A stretch of 64,000 nt of DNA from Helicobacter pametensis ATCC 51478 (GCF_000518225.1 NZ_KI912401.1:62001-126000); one strand, 5' to 3'; shown: positions 1 through 10,736, counted from the stretch's first letter. A program made the numbers and translations. Notes: generated by a model not told the origin, from the sequence alone.

Positions 1-2
1 CT

Positions 3-218
3 AAGGATACTGGATCAACAGAGGTGCAAGTTGCGCTTTTGAGTGATCGTATCGCAAACCTGACAGAACACCTCAAGTCAAACCCAAAGGATCATTCCAG
101 TCGTTTGGGGCTTTTAAAGCTTGTAGGACAAAGACGAGGATTGCTTAAGTATCTCAAAAGAACACAATATGATCGCTATGCCAAGCTAATCGCTGAGCTT
201 GGGATTAAAGATCGCTAA
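3..218 (+). CDS. rpsO: 30S ribosomal protein S15, 5'-truncated by window edge
   Basis: This is the C-terminal part of ribosomal protein S15, which binds 16S rRNA early in 30S subunit assembly. The reading frame is open from base 3, and about 18 N-terminal residues lie outside the window. The visible residues carry the family's conserved blocks, including [16 protein letters not shown] and LLKYLKRT, and end at the usual C-terminal length. A GTG at 24 is an internal valine and not a start. A hairpin follows directly downstream, so the gene appears to end its own transcript, convergent with putP. Confidence 0.96.
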   Translation, partial: KDTGSTEVQVALLSDRIANLTEHLKSNPKDHSSRLGLLKLVGQRRGLLKYLKRTQYDRYAKLIAELGIKDR

Positions 219-225
219 TCTCTTG

Positions 226-251
226 CCCTCTCTTACTTTTAAGAGAGAGGG
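226..251 (+). terminator. rpsO terminator hairpin
   Basis: CCCTCTCT pairs with AGAGAGGG eight bases after the rpsO stop. The loop is about ten bases and a T-rich tail (TTTGTCTTATCT) follows. The loop can pair further only with a bulge, so strength is moderate. Confidence 0.6.
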
Positions 252-273
252 TTTGTCTTATCTCTCTAAGTCA

Positions 274-294
274 CCCCCCCCCCCCTTTTTTTTT
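274..294. repeat. Homopolymer tract C12-T9
   Basis: Twelve C (274-285) run straight into nine T (286-294). The tract lies between the convergent 3' ends of rpsO and putP, 11 bases past the putP stop. Tracts like this are slippage-prone in Helicobacter. Here it lies in no recognisable coding frame and far from any promoter, so phase variation of a gene is not evident. Confidence 0.9.
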
Positions 295-305
295 CTAGTT
301 TTATT

Positions 306-2048
306 TTATTTTTTGATTTCATCAAGCATTAGATTGAAAGCTTGTTTTGTCCCTTCTCTGAGTGTTGTTGCAAGACTAACGACTACAATAGCGATGCTAG
401 CGCAAATAAATGCTGGGACAATTTCATAAATTGGAAAATATGCTTTGAGGAAGTTTTTGTGCAAAATCACAACGACTGCTCCTGTAATGATTCCAGCAAC
501 AGCTCCATAGCGTGTCATTCTTGACCAAAATAATGAAAAGAGAATCACGCTTCCAAAACTTGCCCCAAAGCCTGCCCAAGCGTATGCGACGATGGAGAGG
601 ACGCTAGAGTTGCGATCAGTTGAGATGATAAAAGCAATCACTGATACAGCCAAAACCCCTAGACGACTTGCAAGCATGATGGATTTTTCTGAAGCTTGCT
701 TGTGGAAGATCATGTGGTAGAAATCTTGAGCAATTGTTGAGCTTGAGACAAGAAGCTGTGAGCTTGCTGTGCTCATGATCGCAGCTAGAATTGCACTCAA
801 AAGGATACCCGCAACCCAAGGGTTAAAGAGTGTTTGACTCATCACAATAAAGATTTTTTCTGGATCATGTAGGGCAAGATTAAATTTATTGACATAGGCG
901 ATGCCAAGAAGTCCGATCATACAGGCGCCAATCAATCCCAAAACCATCCAAGAGATTCCAATCGTTGTAGCAAGAGGAATATCTTTGATGGAGCGAATCG
1001 ACATAAAGCGCACAAGAATATGGGGCTGACCAAAGTATCCCAATCCCCAAGCTAGAGCAGAGATGAGTCCAATAATGGAGATATCAGAGAATAGACTTAG
1101 GCGATCATGTTGGGAAAACTGTGTTGCTTTGAAGTCTTCTAAAAGTTGAATTAGTTTAGGGGTATTGTGTGAATCTTGTGCTTTTTGGAGCTCTGCTGTA
1201 AAAGTCTGCACTGCTTGGTTGTTGATCTTGAGATCCTTGCTCTCTTTGAGAAGCAAAATGAGCTCATCGATTTTGATTTGGATATCTTGGTGTGGATTAG
1301 TTTTGAGATCTTGGATGAGAGAAGGGATGGAATCTTGGAACTTGATTAGTTGTATTTTAGCCTTGTCGGATTGCTTGATATACTTAAGCGCTTCTTGGGT
1401 CCCCCCAAGATGTGTGAGCATAACGATTGGGACGACGATTAGGGCAAGCATCATTAAGAGACCTTGAATGAGATCTGTCCAGCAGACCGCTTTATATCCG
1501 CCAAAAAATGTATAAATAACAATTACCAGTGTGCCAATCGTCAAGGCGTAGTTGTAATTGAGTCCAAAAACAGCTTCAAAAAGTTTGGCTCCTCCTACAA
1601 GTCCACTAGAGATATAAAAAATAAAAAAAATCAAAATCACGATCGCACAAAGTAATCTTAAGATGTGTTTATCATCACTAAATCTTGTTTCAAGATAGTC
1701 AGGAATAGTGAGAGAATTGCTCACAACTCCTGTATAGATTCTTAATCTTTTAGCGACAAAAAGCCAGTTGAAAAGAGCTCCAAGTGTCAGACCAATGGCG
1801 ATGTGAAATTCGATGAGACCCCCGACAAATAAGGCTCCAGGGAGTCCCATGAGCAGCCATCCGCTCATATCCGAAGCTCCCGCAGAAAGAGCTGAGACAA
1901 CAGGTCCTATCCCCTTATCTCCCAAGAAGTAGTCACTGCTTGTTTCATTTTGTTTGAAAAAATAAAATCCAATGCCAAGCATCACAAGCGTATAACACGC
2001 AAAAGTCGTAATAATCGGAACATTTAGGGCAACTGTTTCAAGATTCAT
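306..2048 (-). CDS. putP: Sodium/proline symporter PutP with long loop insertion
   Basis: This is a sodium:solute symporter that imports proline across the inner membrane for catabolism by PutA. The protein has 580 residues and many hydrophobic helices. Family blocks include [20 protein letters not shown] (residues 52-71) and [15 protein letters not shown] (from about 336). It is about 80 residues longer than typical 490-500 residue PutP. The excess is a hydrophilic, probably helical stretch at about residues 218-322 (rich in K, Q, L, D) between transmembrane segments. A strong Shine-Dalgarno (AAAGGAGG) precedes the ATG. The gene starts 11 bases after the putA stop, so the two form one operon. 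Substrate is inferred from family and from the putA neighbour. Confidence 0.93.
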   Translation of the reverse strand: MNLETVALNVPIITTFACYTLVMLGIGFYFFKQNETSSDYFLGDKGIGPVVSALSAGASDMSGWLLMGLPGALFVGGLIEFHIAIGLTLGALFNWLFVAKRLRIYTGVVSNSLTIPDYLETRFSDDKHILRLLCAIVILIFFIFYISSGLVGGAKLFEAVFGLNYNYALTIGTLVIVIYTFFGGYKAVCWTDLIQGLLMMLALIVVPIVMLTHLGGTQEALKYIKQSDKAKIQLIKFQDSIPSLIQDLKTNPHQDIQIKIDELILLLKESKDLKINNQAVQTFTAELQKAQDSHNTPKLIQLLEDFKATQFSQHDRLSLFSDISIIGLISALAWGLGYFGQPHILVRFMSIRSIKDIPLATTIGISWMVLGLIGACMIGLLGIAYVNKFNLALHDPEKIFIVMSQTLFNPWVAGILLSAILAAIMSTASSQLLVSSSTIAQDFYHMIFHKQASEKSIMLASRLGVLAVSVIAFIISTDRNSSVLSIVAYAWAGFGASFGSVILFSLFWSRMTRYGAVAGIITGAVVVILHKNFLKAYFPIYEIVPAFICASIAIVVVSLATTLREGTKQAFNLMLDEIKK

Positions 2049-2059
2049 TGTTTCCTCCT

Positions 2060-5000
2060 TTAGTTTAGGGCTCTCTCGCCTAGATTTCCATAGCGATGGA
2101 ATGAGATGCTTGTCGATTTTTCATTGAAAAAATACAAAAGTTCAAATCGTCCATTGATGATTGGATGATCTCTGATGATAATTTTTGCATATTCTGCGGC
2201 CTTAGCATCAATGAGCTCATCTTCTCCCAAAAATCGAATCCTCTCATATTGGATGATAGATTGAGCAAAATCCTGTGTGCTTTCTTGTTTGAATCTCACC
2301 TCTGGGAAGAGTTGTTGGGCAAGCTCTATCGCAGTATTTTTAGAATCAAAACTGATGCAAAGCGGAATATTGGTCGTAAGGCTTGCAAGAATGGTTCCAA
2401 ACAGATCAAGATATGTATCTTCCTGTGAGTATCGATATCCTAGGGAATGAATCTTTTGATAAGAGAAGAGATTGTCTTCTCCCCGCACATGGACAAATTC
2501 TCTGCTTGTGCTAAATTCATTTTGATAATGATAGCTATAGCTTTGAAGCATTGCTAAGAGTTTGCTCAAATCTTCCTTTGGACATTTATCCTCTAAGCGT
2601 TTTAGACGGCTTTCTAGGATAGAGGGCCAGAGATTGGTATCTTCTGCATCTTGGGAGAGATTGAGGAATTGTGTGATGTAGTTATATGTCCCCACTTTTC
2701 GCCCAAATCCCACAGCACTTTTTTTGATCCCACCAAAAGGCTGACGCAAAACAATTGCACCTGTTGAGGGCTTGTTGATATAGATATTACCTGCCTGAAT
2801 GTTTTGGATGTAGTATTCCCACTCTCTTGTATCAAGAGATTCAAGAGCGCTTGTGAGACCATAGCCTGTAGAGTTGGCAATCCGTATAGCATCCTTCAGA
2901 TCCTTAGCGCGCATCACGCTAAGAATTGGTGCAAATAGTTCGGTGGTATGCATGAATGACCCCTCTTTGACGCCATATTTGATGCAAGGACGCAATAGAT
3001 TTGGATTTTCTGATTCAAACTTTGGCTCTAAGACCCAATATTCCCCATCATCCAAAGTCTCAATCGCCCTTTGGATTTTGTCATTGATTCCATTAGCAAG
3101 TGTGCCTAGTTTGTTTTTGAAATCAAATGGATTTCCTACAAGGAGGGAATTTGCTGCATCCACAAGCGTTTTTTTGAAATTTTCATCTCTATACACCTCA
3201 TCCTCAAGAATCAAAAGCGATGTTGCAGAGCATTTCTGTCCAGAGTTTGAAAAAGCAGAGTGAATGATGTTTTTGATCGCAGAATCTCGGTCTGCCATTT
3301 TGGTGACGATTGTCGCATTTTTGCCCCCAGTCTCAGCACTTAGAAGAAGCTTGGGATTGTTTTTGAGAATCTCATATGCCGTCTCTTCTCCTCCTGTAAG
3401 GACACAAAAATCCACTTTACCTAAAAGATGAGATGAGATATTTTGTCCAGATGATGGGAGATAGATAAGAAAATCTTTATCAAAACCAGCATCCCAAAAA
3501 CACTCACAGATTTTATATCCTGTGATGGGACTTAGACTTGATGGTTTGAAGATGACTTTATTTCCAGCAGCAAGAGGAGCGGCAATTGTGCCCACAGGGA
3601 TCCCTATGGGGAAATTCCATGGAGCAATTGTAACCCCTATGCCTTTTGGATTGAAGTGAGTCTTTGGATTTTGTTCTTGTAAGACTTTGAGGGAGTGTGG
3701 ATAAAACTCAAGAAAATCGATCGCTTCACTCACCTCTGCATCGATTTCTAAAAATGTTTTTCCTACCTCAAGGGCTGCGATTCCGATGAGATCTCCTCGT
3801 CGATCACGCATAATTTGAGCTGTTTTTGCTAAGAGATTTGCAAGTTCTTCAAATGAGTAAATTCTGGCATTTTTGGCTAAGTGAAAAGCTTGTGTGATCC
3901 CTTCAGTGTTTGCTAGATAGACTTTTCCAATCTCTTGCTGTGTGATTTTGTTTTTGATTGAGATATGTTGATCGTGGGGGAGTTGCTTGTGAGCTGTGGG
4001 ATAAATAGATAGATTTGAGAGATTCTCAAATTTGCTTTTGATTTCCTGTGCCCATTGCCTATTGGCAGACAAAATAAAATCTGTATCAGGCTCATTGACA
4101 AAGTGATGCTGTGTGGAGGGTAGGGGTTGTTTGCATCTGCGATCTTGAGTTCTCCTTGGTTGGTTATCGATTTGATTGATTCCAGCAATTGAATTAAGAA
4201 AGATTTCCTTTTGTTTTTTCCAATTGAGATCATTGACTTTTAGATTGAAAAAGTGACGCATAAAATTATCTTGACTTGTATTCTCATCAAGGCGTCGCAC
4301 GAGGTAGGCAATCGCATTGTTGAAATGCTGCATATCACAAACTGGGGCGTAGAGGATGAGTTTGTGCATTTTGCTTAGCTCCTGACTGGCTTGCATACTC
4401 ATTCCCTCAAGCATCTCAAATGTGAAGTAATCTTGTGCGCATTTTTCTTGGATCCTATTATAGGCATAGGCGATTTCAAAGAGATTATGGCTTGCAATGC
4501 CTATATTGATGTATTTGAAATTATCACCCTCAAGAATGAAATCAAGCATCTTTTTGTAATTAGAATCTGTATCGACTTTGTTTGTGAAAGTTGGGAGCTC
4601 CCATCCTCTCTGACTAGCGATTGTCTCTTCTGCTTCCATATTTGCTCCCTTGACAAAGCGAATCTTGATTGGTTTGCCTCCTTTGATCACTCTTTCTTTG
4701 GAGAATTGATGCAGGATTTTGAGATAGTGGAGAGAATCTGGGATATAGGCTTGAAGCACGATACCAGCTTGGAGATCTTCAAACTCGCCAATGGCCTCCA
4801 TAAAAGAAGCGACCGTGAGCTCAAGGTCTCGATATTCTTCCATATCAAGATTGATAAATTTAGGAATTTTTTGTTGGTGAGCTAGGGCGTATAGATCTTT
4901 TAGTCTTGAGACAATTTCTTTTTTGGAGTAATCAAAATCGATAATATTGATTTGGCTAAAAATAGTTGTAATCTTGATAGAGATATAGGTGATATCTGGA

Positions 5001-5503
5001 GATAAAATTGCCTCTTTGTATTTTTGGATTCGGTATGAAGCTTCATCTTCACCAAGCACTTCTTCCCCAATGAAATTGAGATTGATTGTGATGTTTTCTT
5101 CTAGGCGTTTATGGATATGAGCTTTAAGTTTGTTTGGATCGGCATCCAAAACCATCGCTTTTGTGTCATTTCGGATTTGTGAGACAAAGAATCCAACGCT
5201 AATTTGAGGAAGATATTTGCCAAAAGTTAAAAATAGCAAGAGCAAAACTTTTTCTGAAGGAGAAAAGAAATCAGCGATTCCGTATTTTTGGAGCGTGAAC
5301 TGAATCAACTCAAAACTTTTGGATGCATCAGAAGAGCGGAAACTTTTGTCTAGTAACTCAATAAGCATGACTTTATTTTGTGGATTTTCTAAGAGTTTTT
5401 GCATTTTGTGCTGAAACTTTCTCTCTTCATGTGACATTTTTTGAGAAATTGTATTTTGCAAGTTCTCTGCCATCTGTAGCGATTGTTGAATAATGTTACT
5501 CAT
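2060..5503 (-). CDS. putA: Bifunctional proline dehydrogenase / P5C dehydrogenase
   Basis: PutA oxidises proline to pyrroline-5-carboxylate with FAD, then to glutamate with NAD. The 1147-residue protein has an N-terminal PRODH barrel (about residues 60-430, with [10 protein letters not shown]) and an aldehyde dehydrogenase domain (about 520-980). The latter shows [10 protein letters not shown], the glutamate motif AETGGKNAT and the catalytic cysteine in SNSGQKCSA. There is no N-terminal ribbon-helix-helix DNA-binding domain, so this is not the E. coli-type autoregulatory PutA. I chose the ATG at 5503 because GGAGG sits seven bases upstream. A TTG at 5515 lies inside that ribosome-binding site. 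It is the first gene of the putA-putP operon and is divergent from ribBA. Confidence 0.95.
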   Translation of the reverse strand: MSNIIQQSLQMAENLQNTISQKMSHEERKFQHKMQKLLENPQNKVMLIELLDKSFRSSDASKSFELIQFTLQKYGIADFFSPSEKVLLLLFLTFGKYLPQISVGFFVSQIRNDTKAMVLDADPNKLKAHIHKRLEENITINLNFIGEEVLGEDEASYRIQKYKEAILSPDITYISIKITTIFSQINIIDFDYSKKEIVSRLKDLYALAHQQKIPKFINLDMEEYRDLELTVASFMEAIGEFEDLQAGIVLQAYIPDSLHYLKILHQFSKERVIKGGKPIKIRFVKGANMEAEETIASQRGWELPTFTNKVDTDSNYKKMLDFILEGDNFKYINIGIASHNLFEIAYAYNRIQEKCAQDYFTFEMLEGMSMQASQELSKMHKLILYAPVCDMQHFNNAIAYLVRRLDENTSQDNFMRHFFNLKVNDLNWKKQKEIFLNSIAGINQIDNQPRRTQDRRCKQPLPSTQHHFVNEPDTDFILSANRQWAQEIKSKFENLSNLSIYPTAHKQLPHDQHISIKNKITQQEIGKVYLANTEGITQAFHLAKNARIYSFEELANLLAKTAQIMRDRRGDLIGIAALEVGKTFLEIDAEVSEAIDFLEFYPHSLKVLQEQNPKTHFNPKGIGVTIAPWNFPIGIPVGTIAAPLAAGNKVIFKPSSLSPITGYKICECFWDAGFDKDFLIYLPSSGQNISSHLLGKVDFCVLTGGEETAYEILKNNPKLLLSAETGGKNATIVTKMADRDSAIKNIIHSAFSNSGQKCSATSLLILEDEVYRDENFKKTLVDAANSLLVGNPFDFKNKLGTLANGINDKIQRAIETLDDGEYWVLEPKFESENPNLLRPCIKYGVKEGSFMHTTELFAPILSVMRAKDLKDAIRIANSTGYGLTSALESLDTREWEYYIQNIQAGNIYINKPSTGAIVLRQPFGGIKKSAVGFGRKVGTYNYITQFLNLSQDAEDTNLWPSILESRLKRLEDKCPKEDLSKLLAMLQSYSYHYQNEFSTSREFVHVRGEDNLFSYQKIHSLGYRYSQEDTYLDLFGTILASLTTNIPLCISFDSKNTAIELAQQLFPEVRFKQESTQDFAQSIIQYERIRFLGEDELIDAKAAEYAKIIIRDHPIINGRFELLYFFNEKSTSISFHRYGNLGERALN

Positions 5504-5733
5504 GGGGACCTCCAAATGTTAAAAATAAACACAAGTTTTACTTATTTTATCAAAAGGTAAAGAAATATTTTTCTTAAAGTGCTAATAAACTGATTTTGTA
5601 TTTGTAGATTTCATTGGAGAGTTTGGGGTGATTTTGTGATTGTGATGAGTAAATTTTATTTTTGGAGTTGAAGCCAATTACTCTGTATGATTGATTGGAT
5701 AAAATCAAAGTTTTGAGTTTAAAGGATAGTGTT

Positions 5734-6753
5734 ATGGAAGAGATTGTTGAACAGCGTGTGAGAGAGGCTATTGAAGCTTTTAAAAGAGGCGAGATGCTGA
5801 TCGTGATGGATGATGAAGATCGTGAAAATGAGGGGGATTTGGTCTATGCTGGGATTTTTAGCACCCCTGAGAAAGTGAATTTTATGGCTAGGGAGGCTAG
5901 GGGATTGATCTGTGTCTCTATTACTCAAGAGTTGGCATCATCTCTTGAACTTAATCCCATGGTGAGCTGTAATGATTCTAATCATCATACGGCTTTTACT
6001 GTGAGTATCGATGCCAAAGAAGCAACGACTGGAATCTCAGCCTATGAGCGAGATATGACCATTTCTTTGATGTGTAACCCCAATTCAAAACCAAGTGATT
6101 TCGTTCGTCCTGGACATATTTTCCCCCTTGTTGCAAAAGAGGGGGGTGTGCTTGTGCGCACTGGACATACTGAGGCGAGTGTTGATTTGTGCAAATTGTC
6201 AGGACTTGCTCCAGTTGCTGTGATTTGCGAAATGATGAAAAGTGATGGAAGTATGGCAAGAAGAGGAGATCGCTTTTTGTTTGATTTTGCACAAGAGTAT
6301 CAGCTTAAGATTCTTTATGTGTCTGATTTGGTGCAGTATCGCCTTCATTTTGAAAATCTTATTTCTTGTGAGCATGAAGAAGAGGTGAGTTTATGTCTCA
6401 AGCCATGCAAAAAATATCTTTTCAAGGATCATTTAGATCGTATCTATGAAGTTTTTGCATTTGAGGGTCAAGGAAAGCTTCCTTATGTGCGTTTTCATCA
6501 TATCAAGCAAGACATTCAGATGATGCAAGAGGATTTTGCTAGCTTTATGAAAGTTTTGAATATGATTGAGGAGGAGGGTGGCTTTTTGGTGTGTTTGTCT
6601 GAAAAGTCAGAAGATAAAAGCTTTGGAATCGGAGCTCAGATTTTGAAGCATTTGGGAGTGAGTGATTTTAAGTTATTGAGCTCTAGGCGCGCTATTGATT
6701 ATAGTGCATTGGGCGGATTTGGTGTCAATATTGTTGAAGTGATATGTATCTAA
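5734..6753 (+). CDS. ribBA: 3,4-dihydroxy-2-butanone-4-phosphate synthase with degenerate GTP cyclohydrolase II domain
   Basis: The N-terminal half (about residues 1-200) is RibB, which converts ribulose-5-phosphate to dihydroxybutanone phosphate for riboflavin synthesis. It shows MDDEDRENEGDL, RPGHIFPL and GHTEASVDL. The C-terminal ~140 residues align in layout with RibA but lack the zinc-binding cysteine cluster (C-x10-C-x-C) needed for GTP cyclohydrolase II. That half is therefore probably inactive, as described for some Helicobacter RibBA proteins, and a separate RibA should exist elsewhere. The ATG at 5734 is preceded by AAAGGA at eight bases. An upstream in-frame TTG at 5695 has no ribosome-binding site. 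nikZ follows after 13 bases. Confidence 0.9.
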   Translation: MEEIVEQRVREAIEAFKRGEMLIVMDDEDRENEGDLVYAGIFSTPEKVNFMAREARGLICVSITQELASSLELNPMVSCNDSNHHTAFTVSIDAKEATTGISAYERDMTISLMCNPNSKPSDFVRPGHIFPLVAKEGGVLVRTGHTEASVDLCKLSGLAPVAVICEMMKSDGSMARRGDRFLFDFAQEYQLKILYVSDLVQYRLHFENLISCEHEEEVSLCLKPCKKYLFKDHLDRIYEVFAFEGQGKLPYVRFHHIKQDIQMMQEDFASFMKVLNMIEEEGGFLVCLSEKSEDKSFGIGAQILKHLGVSDFKLLSSRRAIDYSALGGFGVNIVEVICI

Positions 6754-6766
6754 CTAGGAGCAGAAT

Positions 6767-8299
6767 ATGAAGAAGTCTCTTTTTTTGTTTCTTGTGCTAT
6801 TGGTTTGGGGAGTGGCAACACCAAAAGATACATTGGTAGTTGCAATTGAAAATGAGCCTAGTCGTCTCAATCCGATCTTTAGTGAAGATCATGATGTAGC
6901 GATGAGTGCGATTTTTTCTGGTCTTGTGCGTTTTGACAAAGATATGAAAGTCTTGCCAGATTTGGCAGTTGCTTGGAGTGTGAGTCAAGATGGTCTGACT
7001 TATGTGTTTGATTTGAGAAAGGGGGTGAAATGGCAAGATGGTGCTCCATTTGGTGCAGATGATGTGATATTTACACTTCAAAGTCTTAAAAATCCAAAGA
7101 TAAATTCACCTCTTGGTGTGAATTTTGAAATGATTCAAAGCATCAAAAAAATAAATGAAAACAAAATCAAAATCAAGCTCTCAAAGCCATTTCCAGCATT
7201 TTTAGATGTGATGAGCGTGGGAATCTTGCCCAAGCATTTGCTAGCTAGAGAGGATCTCAATACATCTAGTTTCAATCAATCCCCTATAGGCACAGGTCCT
7301 TATAAACTTGTGCAATGGAAAAAGGGGCGATATATGAGTTTGGAGGCAAATCCATTTTTTTATTTGGGCAAAGCCAAAACCACTAAATTGATTTTCAAAA
7401 CGATTGCAAATCCTAGTATCACATCTGTTGAGCTCAAAAATGGATCAGTAGATGTGGGGCTTGTAGATTTTGAACTTGCTCATTCTTTTGTCCGTGATTC
7501 TCGCTTTGGATTTACACTTCTTCCCTCAGCAGATTATCGTGCCTTGATGTTTAATGTCAAAAATCCTCTTTTTAAAGATCCAAAGGTGCGTGTAGCGCTC
7601 AATTATGCGATCAATAAAGAAGCAATGCTAAAAACTTTGATCCACTCTCATGGGTTTGTTGCAGATCATCCCTTGCAAGCTTCTTGGGCAAATCCAGCGG
7701 TTTATCCAGCCTATAGCTATGATCCCAAGAAAGCTTTGATTTTACTTGAAGAGCTTGGATGGAAAAAAGGAGAGGATGGGTATTTGTATAAAAATCAAAA
7801 AGTTTTTGAGTTTGATATCTATACAATGAATAACGATCCTTTGAGAGTTGCATTGGCTTCTGTGATTCAAGGCGATCTTGCCAAGATTGGAATCCGCACA
7901 AAAGTTGTAGCAAAACCTAGTGGAAGTTTTGATTATACGCGTGTGGATAGCTTCTTGATTGGATGGGGGAATCCAATTGATCCTGATTTGCATACCTATC
8001 GTGTATTTTCAAGTTTGGAAGATACAGATATCAATGCTGGGGGATGGAATTTTGGACATTATGCAAATGCAGAAGTGGATTTGGCACTGAATCAGGCAAG
8101 AAATACCCTTAGTCCTGAAAAACGCAAGGAAGCTTATGCACATTTGATCTCTGCACTCTATCAAGATCCTCCTTATATTTTCTTGCTGTATTTGAATTTT
8201 CCCTTGGTGTATCGCGCCAATGTCAAGGGGATTGAGCCAAATATTGTGGGACATCATGGTGTAGGTTTTACTTGGAATATTTGGCAGTGGAGCAAATGA
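6767..8299 (+). CDS. nikZ: Periplasmic nickel/peptide-binding protein, NikZ family
   Basis: This is the solute-binding protein of an SBP_bac_5-type ABC importer. Residues 1-18 form a signal peptide (KKSLFLFLVLLVWGVA). The mature start DTLVVAIENEPSRLNP, the block SEDHDVAMSAIFSGLVRF and the C-terminus GHHGVGFTWNIWQWSK match my recollection of Campylobacter NikZ, where histidines near both ends take part in Ni-histidine binding. The five genes in order (binding protein, two permeases, two ATPases) also match nikZYXWV. Nickel is a plausible substrate in Helicobacter, which needs it for hydrogenase and sometimes urease. A peptide importer remains possible. AGGAG precedes the ATG. Confidence 0.78.
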   Translation: MKKSLFLFLVLLVWGVATPKDTLVVAIENEPSRLNPIFSEDHDVAMSAIFSGLVRFDKDMKVLPDLAVAWSVSQDGLTYVFDLRKGVKWQDGAPFGADDVIFTLQSLKNPKINSPLGVNFEMIQSIKKINENKIKIKLSKPFPAFLDVMSVGILPKHLLAREDLNTSSFNQSPIGTGPYKLVQWKKGRYMSLEANPFFYLGKAKTTKLIFKTIANPSITSVELKNGSVDVGLVDFELAHSFVRDSRFGFTLLPSADYRALMFNVKNPLFKDPKVRVALNYAINKEAMLKTLIHSHGFVADHPLQASWANPAVYPAYSYDPKKALILLEELGWKKGEDGYLYKNQKVFEFDIYTMNNDPLRVALASVIQGDLAKIGIRTKVVAKPSGSFDYTRVDSFLIGWGNPIDPDLHTYRVFSSLEDTDINAGGWNFGHYANAEVDLALNQARNTLSPEKRKEAYAHLISALYQDPPYIFLLYLNFPLVYRANVKGIEPNIVGHHGVGFTWNIWQWSK

Positions 8300-8300
8300 T

Positions 8301-9233
8301 TTGCGAGCATTGAGACGCTTAGTCTTTGGATTGTTTGGTCTTTTGGGATTGAGTTTTTTGAGCTTTGTTTTGATTTATTATTCTCAAGGGAGTGTTGCAT
8401 TTGCCAATGTTTCACAAGGGATGAGCTCTGCGTTGAGATATCAAATTGAAGAAAACCTCAATCTTCATCAACCAATGCTTAAACAATATGAAACTTGGCT
8501 GTTTAATGCATTGAGGGGGGATTTTGCAGTTTCTCTTGTGAGTGGAGAGGATGTGCTTAGTATAATCAAAGAGAGATTACCCAATACTTTGATTTTGGGA
8601 GGAGTTGCTTTTGGCGGACTTGTGATTCTCTCGCTATTTTTGGGTCTTGCATCACTATTTTCTCCGACTTTAGATCGTTTGATGAGTATTGTTGGATTGG
8701 GGTTTGCTGCCTTGCCAGCCTTTTCGATTTCATTATTATTGATTTTATTTTTTAGTGTACTTTGGCCCATATTTCCAAGCTCTGGAGCGAGTGGGATTGG
8801 TGTGGAAGAGAATATTTGGGATCGCATACTTCATTTGGTTTTGCCTGTGAGTGCTCTGATCCTCTCGCATTTAGGGATTTTTGTCCAATTTGTGCGCACG
8901 ACATTAAATGATTCTCTCAATCAAAGTTTTATTCAATTTGGTCTAGCACGAGGTTTGAGTTTCTTTTATATTGCCACTCGTTGGATTTTTAAATATTCTC
9001 TCCCACCAATGATTTCTTATTTTGCAGCTTCATTTGTGAGTTTTATGGTGGGTGTGTATGTTGTCGAGGGGGTTTTTAGTTATGGAGGGATTGGATCAAG
9101 TCTTATTAATGGGTTAATATTCAAAGACTATCCATTGATTTTGGCAATTTTGACCTTAAGCTTTCTTGCTGTGATGATTGTGAATTTTGTAGCTGATTGT
9201 TTGTGTGAGTGGCTAAATCAGGGGCGTGTGTGA
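8301..9233 (+). CDS. nikY: ABC transporter permease, NikY/DppB-like
   Basis: This is the first inner-membrane permease of the nickel/peptide importer. The protein has 310 residues, an N-terminal transmembrane helix and several further helices. The permease loop carries the motif RTTLNDSLNQSFIQFGLARGL, which contacts the ATPase (the EAA-like region, about residues 198-218). The start is TTG at 8301, one base after the nikZ stop, with GGAG at 8289-8292. No ATG lies nearby in frame. It overlaps nikX by four bases, which suggests translational coupling. Confidence 0.82.
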   Translation: MRALRRLVFGLFGLLGLSFLSFVLIYYSQGSVAFANVSQGMSSALRYQIEENLNLHQPMLKQYETWLFNALRGDFAVSLVSGEDVLSIIKERLPNTLILGGVAFGGLVILSLFLGLASLFSPTLDRLMSIVGLGFAALPAFSISLLLILFFSVLWPIFPSSGASGIGVEENIWDRILHLVLPVSALILSHLGIFVQFVRTTLNDSLNQSFIQFGLARGLSFFYIATRWIFKYSLPPMISYFAASFVSFMVGVYVVEGVFSYGGIGSSLINGLIFKDYPLILAILTLSFLAVMIVNFVADCLCEWLNQGRV

Positions 9234-10009
9234 GAAAAGTTTTTTTATTTTTGCCCTTTTTTGTGTGTTTGATTTGTGTTTTTATCCCTATCGATGACAA
9301 TCTCATCTCTCTTGCTCAGAGTAAACTTTCTCCAAGTCTTACTCATTGGTTTGGCACAGATTTATTGGGGAGAGATTTGTTTTGGCGTATCATCGCTTCA
9401 TTCAAAATTTCTTTTGTGGTGGGATTTGGAGCATCAAGCTTGTCGCTTGTGTTTGCACTTATCTTTGTTGTGTTTTTTTATTTTGTTTGTCCAGCACTTG
9501 GATATCGAATCATTGAGCTTTTCTTGGCATTGCCTTCTTTGATTTTTGTTATGTTTGTGCAGAGTTTTTTCCATGGAGGGGTTTTGACGATGATCTTTGT
9601 GATCGCGCTTGGACATTGGGCAATGATTGCAAAAGTATTGAGTGATGAAATACACAAAATCCATAAACAAGATTTTTATCAATGCTCCAGAATGCTTGGA
9701 ATCTCAAAATTTAGAGCGCTTTGGAGTGAGGTTTTACCAGCTTGTCTCAATGTCCTTGTTATTTTGTGGATACTAAATTTTTCCCATGCCATTGGTAATG
9801 AAGCGACACTTAGTTTTTTTGGACTTGGGATTGAGCCAAGCAAGGCAAGTCTTGGAAATATTTTGGCAGATTCGGCAAAAGCAATTTTTGTGGGTGGATG
9901 GTGGATGATTGTTTTTCCAATTGCGGCTTTGATGTTTATGATTTTGCCTATGCTCTTCTCAGCACACCATTTTCAACGAAAAGAGGGATATTGGAATGCT
10001 GGAAATTGA
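9230..10009 (+). CDS. nikX: ABC transporter permease, NikX/DppC-like
   Basis: This is the second permease subunit, 259 residues from the GTG at 9230, which overlaps the nikY stop (GTGTGA) and is preceded by AGGGG. An earlier GTG at 9209 would deepen the overlap without a better ribosome-binding site. The sequence shows the N-terminal DppC-like pattern, with HWFGTDLLGRDLFWRI (about residues 38-53), and the ATPase-contact loop around DFYQCSRMLGISKFRALWSEVLP. It ends with a hydrophobic C-terminal helix. It overlaps nikW by 14 bases. Confidence 0.82.
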   Translation: MRKVFLFLPFFVCLICVFIPIDDNLISLAQSKLSPSLTHWFGTDLLGRDLFWRIIASFKISFVVGFGASSLSLVFALIFVVFFYFVCPALGYRIIELFLALPSLIFVMFVQSFFHGGVLTMIFVIALGHWAMIAKVLSDEIHKIHKQDFYQCSRMLGISKFRALWSEVLPACLNVLVILWILNFSHAIGNEATLSFFGLGIEPSKASLGNILADSAKAIFVGGWWMIVFPIAALMFMILPMLFSAHHFQRKEGYWNAGN

Positions 10010-10736
10010 AAATCTAAGTCTAAGTATCCAAGATCAAATCCTACTTGATCATATCACATTCTCTTCCTATGGGAATCTAGGCGTGCTTGGGGAGAGTGGA
10101 AGTGGTAAAAGTTCTCTTCTCAAATCTTTGGTTGTTTTGTTTTCATCCTCTTTTCTCCTGCAAGCAAAAACCTTGCGTGTCAATAAATTTAATGTTTTGC
10201 ACTTGAGGGGAAAAGCATTGCGTAAATTTAGACAAAGAGTTGGTTTTATCTCTGCTGATTTGTATGGAGGATTTTATCCTCTAAGTTCCATTGGCAGTGT
10301 ATTTGATGCTTTAATGATGTATAGCGATATAGGAGGATCAAAAAGAGATCGCAAAAAATTGGCTTTTGAGATGTTTGAACAAATGGGGTTAGAGCAGCTT
10401 GATCGTATCTGGAATAGCTATATCCGTGAACTAAGTGGAGGGATGGCTAAACGGGTGCAAATTGCTCTATGTCTTATATGTGGTGCAAAAATTTTGCTTT
10501 GCGATGAAATCACAGCATCTTTGGATGAAGAAAATGCTCAAAAACTAATAGCTCTTTTGAAATCTATGCGTATTCCTTCAGTGTTTGCTACTCATCAAAT
10601 CTCGCATTTGAAGGCATTGTGTAATGAGGCAATTGTGTTGAAAGATGGGCGATTGATCGCTCATGGTTTGATTGAGACACTGCAAGATTTGCAAAATGAT
10701 TATGTGCAATCTTTATTTGGAGGAGCGTCGTGCTAA
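9996..10736 (+). CDS. nikW: ABC transporter ATPase, NikW/DppD-like
   Basis: This cytoplasmic ATPase powers the importer. The 246-residue protein has Walker A GESGSGKSS (about residue 32), the ABC signature LSGGMAKR and Walker B ILLCDEITASLD, followed by the switch histidine in FATHQISH. It is shorter than DppD/OppD because it lacks the C-terminal oligopeptide-transporter extension. The start overlaps nikX, and its last codons overlap nikV by seven bases, so all five genes are one tightly packed operon. Confidence 0.85.
   Translation: MLEIENLSLSIQDQILLDHITFSSYGNLGVLGESGSGKSSLLKSLVVLFSSSFLLQAKTLRVNKFNVLHLRGKALRKFRQRVGFISADLYGGFYPLSSIGSVFDALMMYSDIGGSKRDRKKLAFEMFEQMGLEQLDRIWNSYIRELSGGMAKRVQIALCLICGAKILLCDEITASLDEENAQKLIALLKSMRIPSVFATHQISHLKALCNEAIVLKDGRLIAHGLIETLQDLQNDYVQSLFGGASC

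Noticed and set aside
199-429. Forward frame reading through the C12-T9 tract as a phase-variable gene
   Set aside because: It overlaps rpsO's end and the putP 3' end antisense, has no ribosome-binding site, and its translation is poly-Pro/Phe with no family resemblance.
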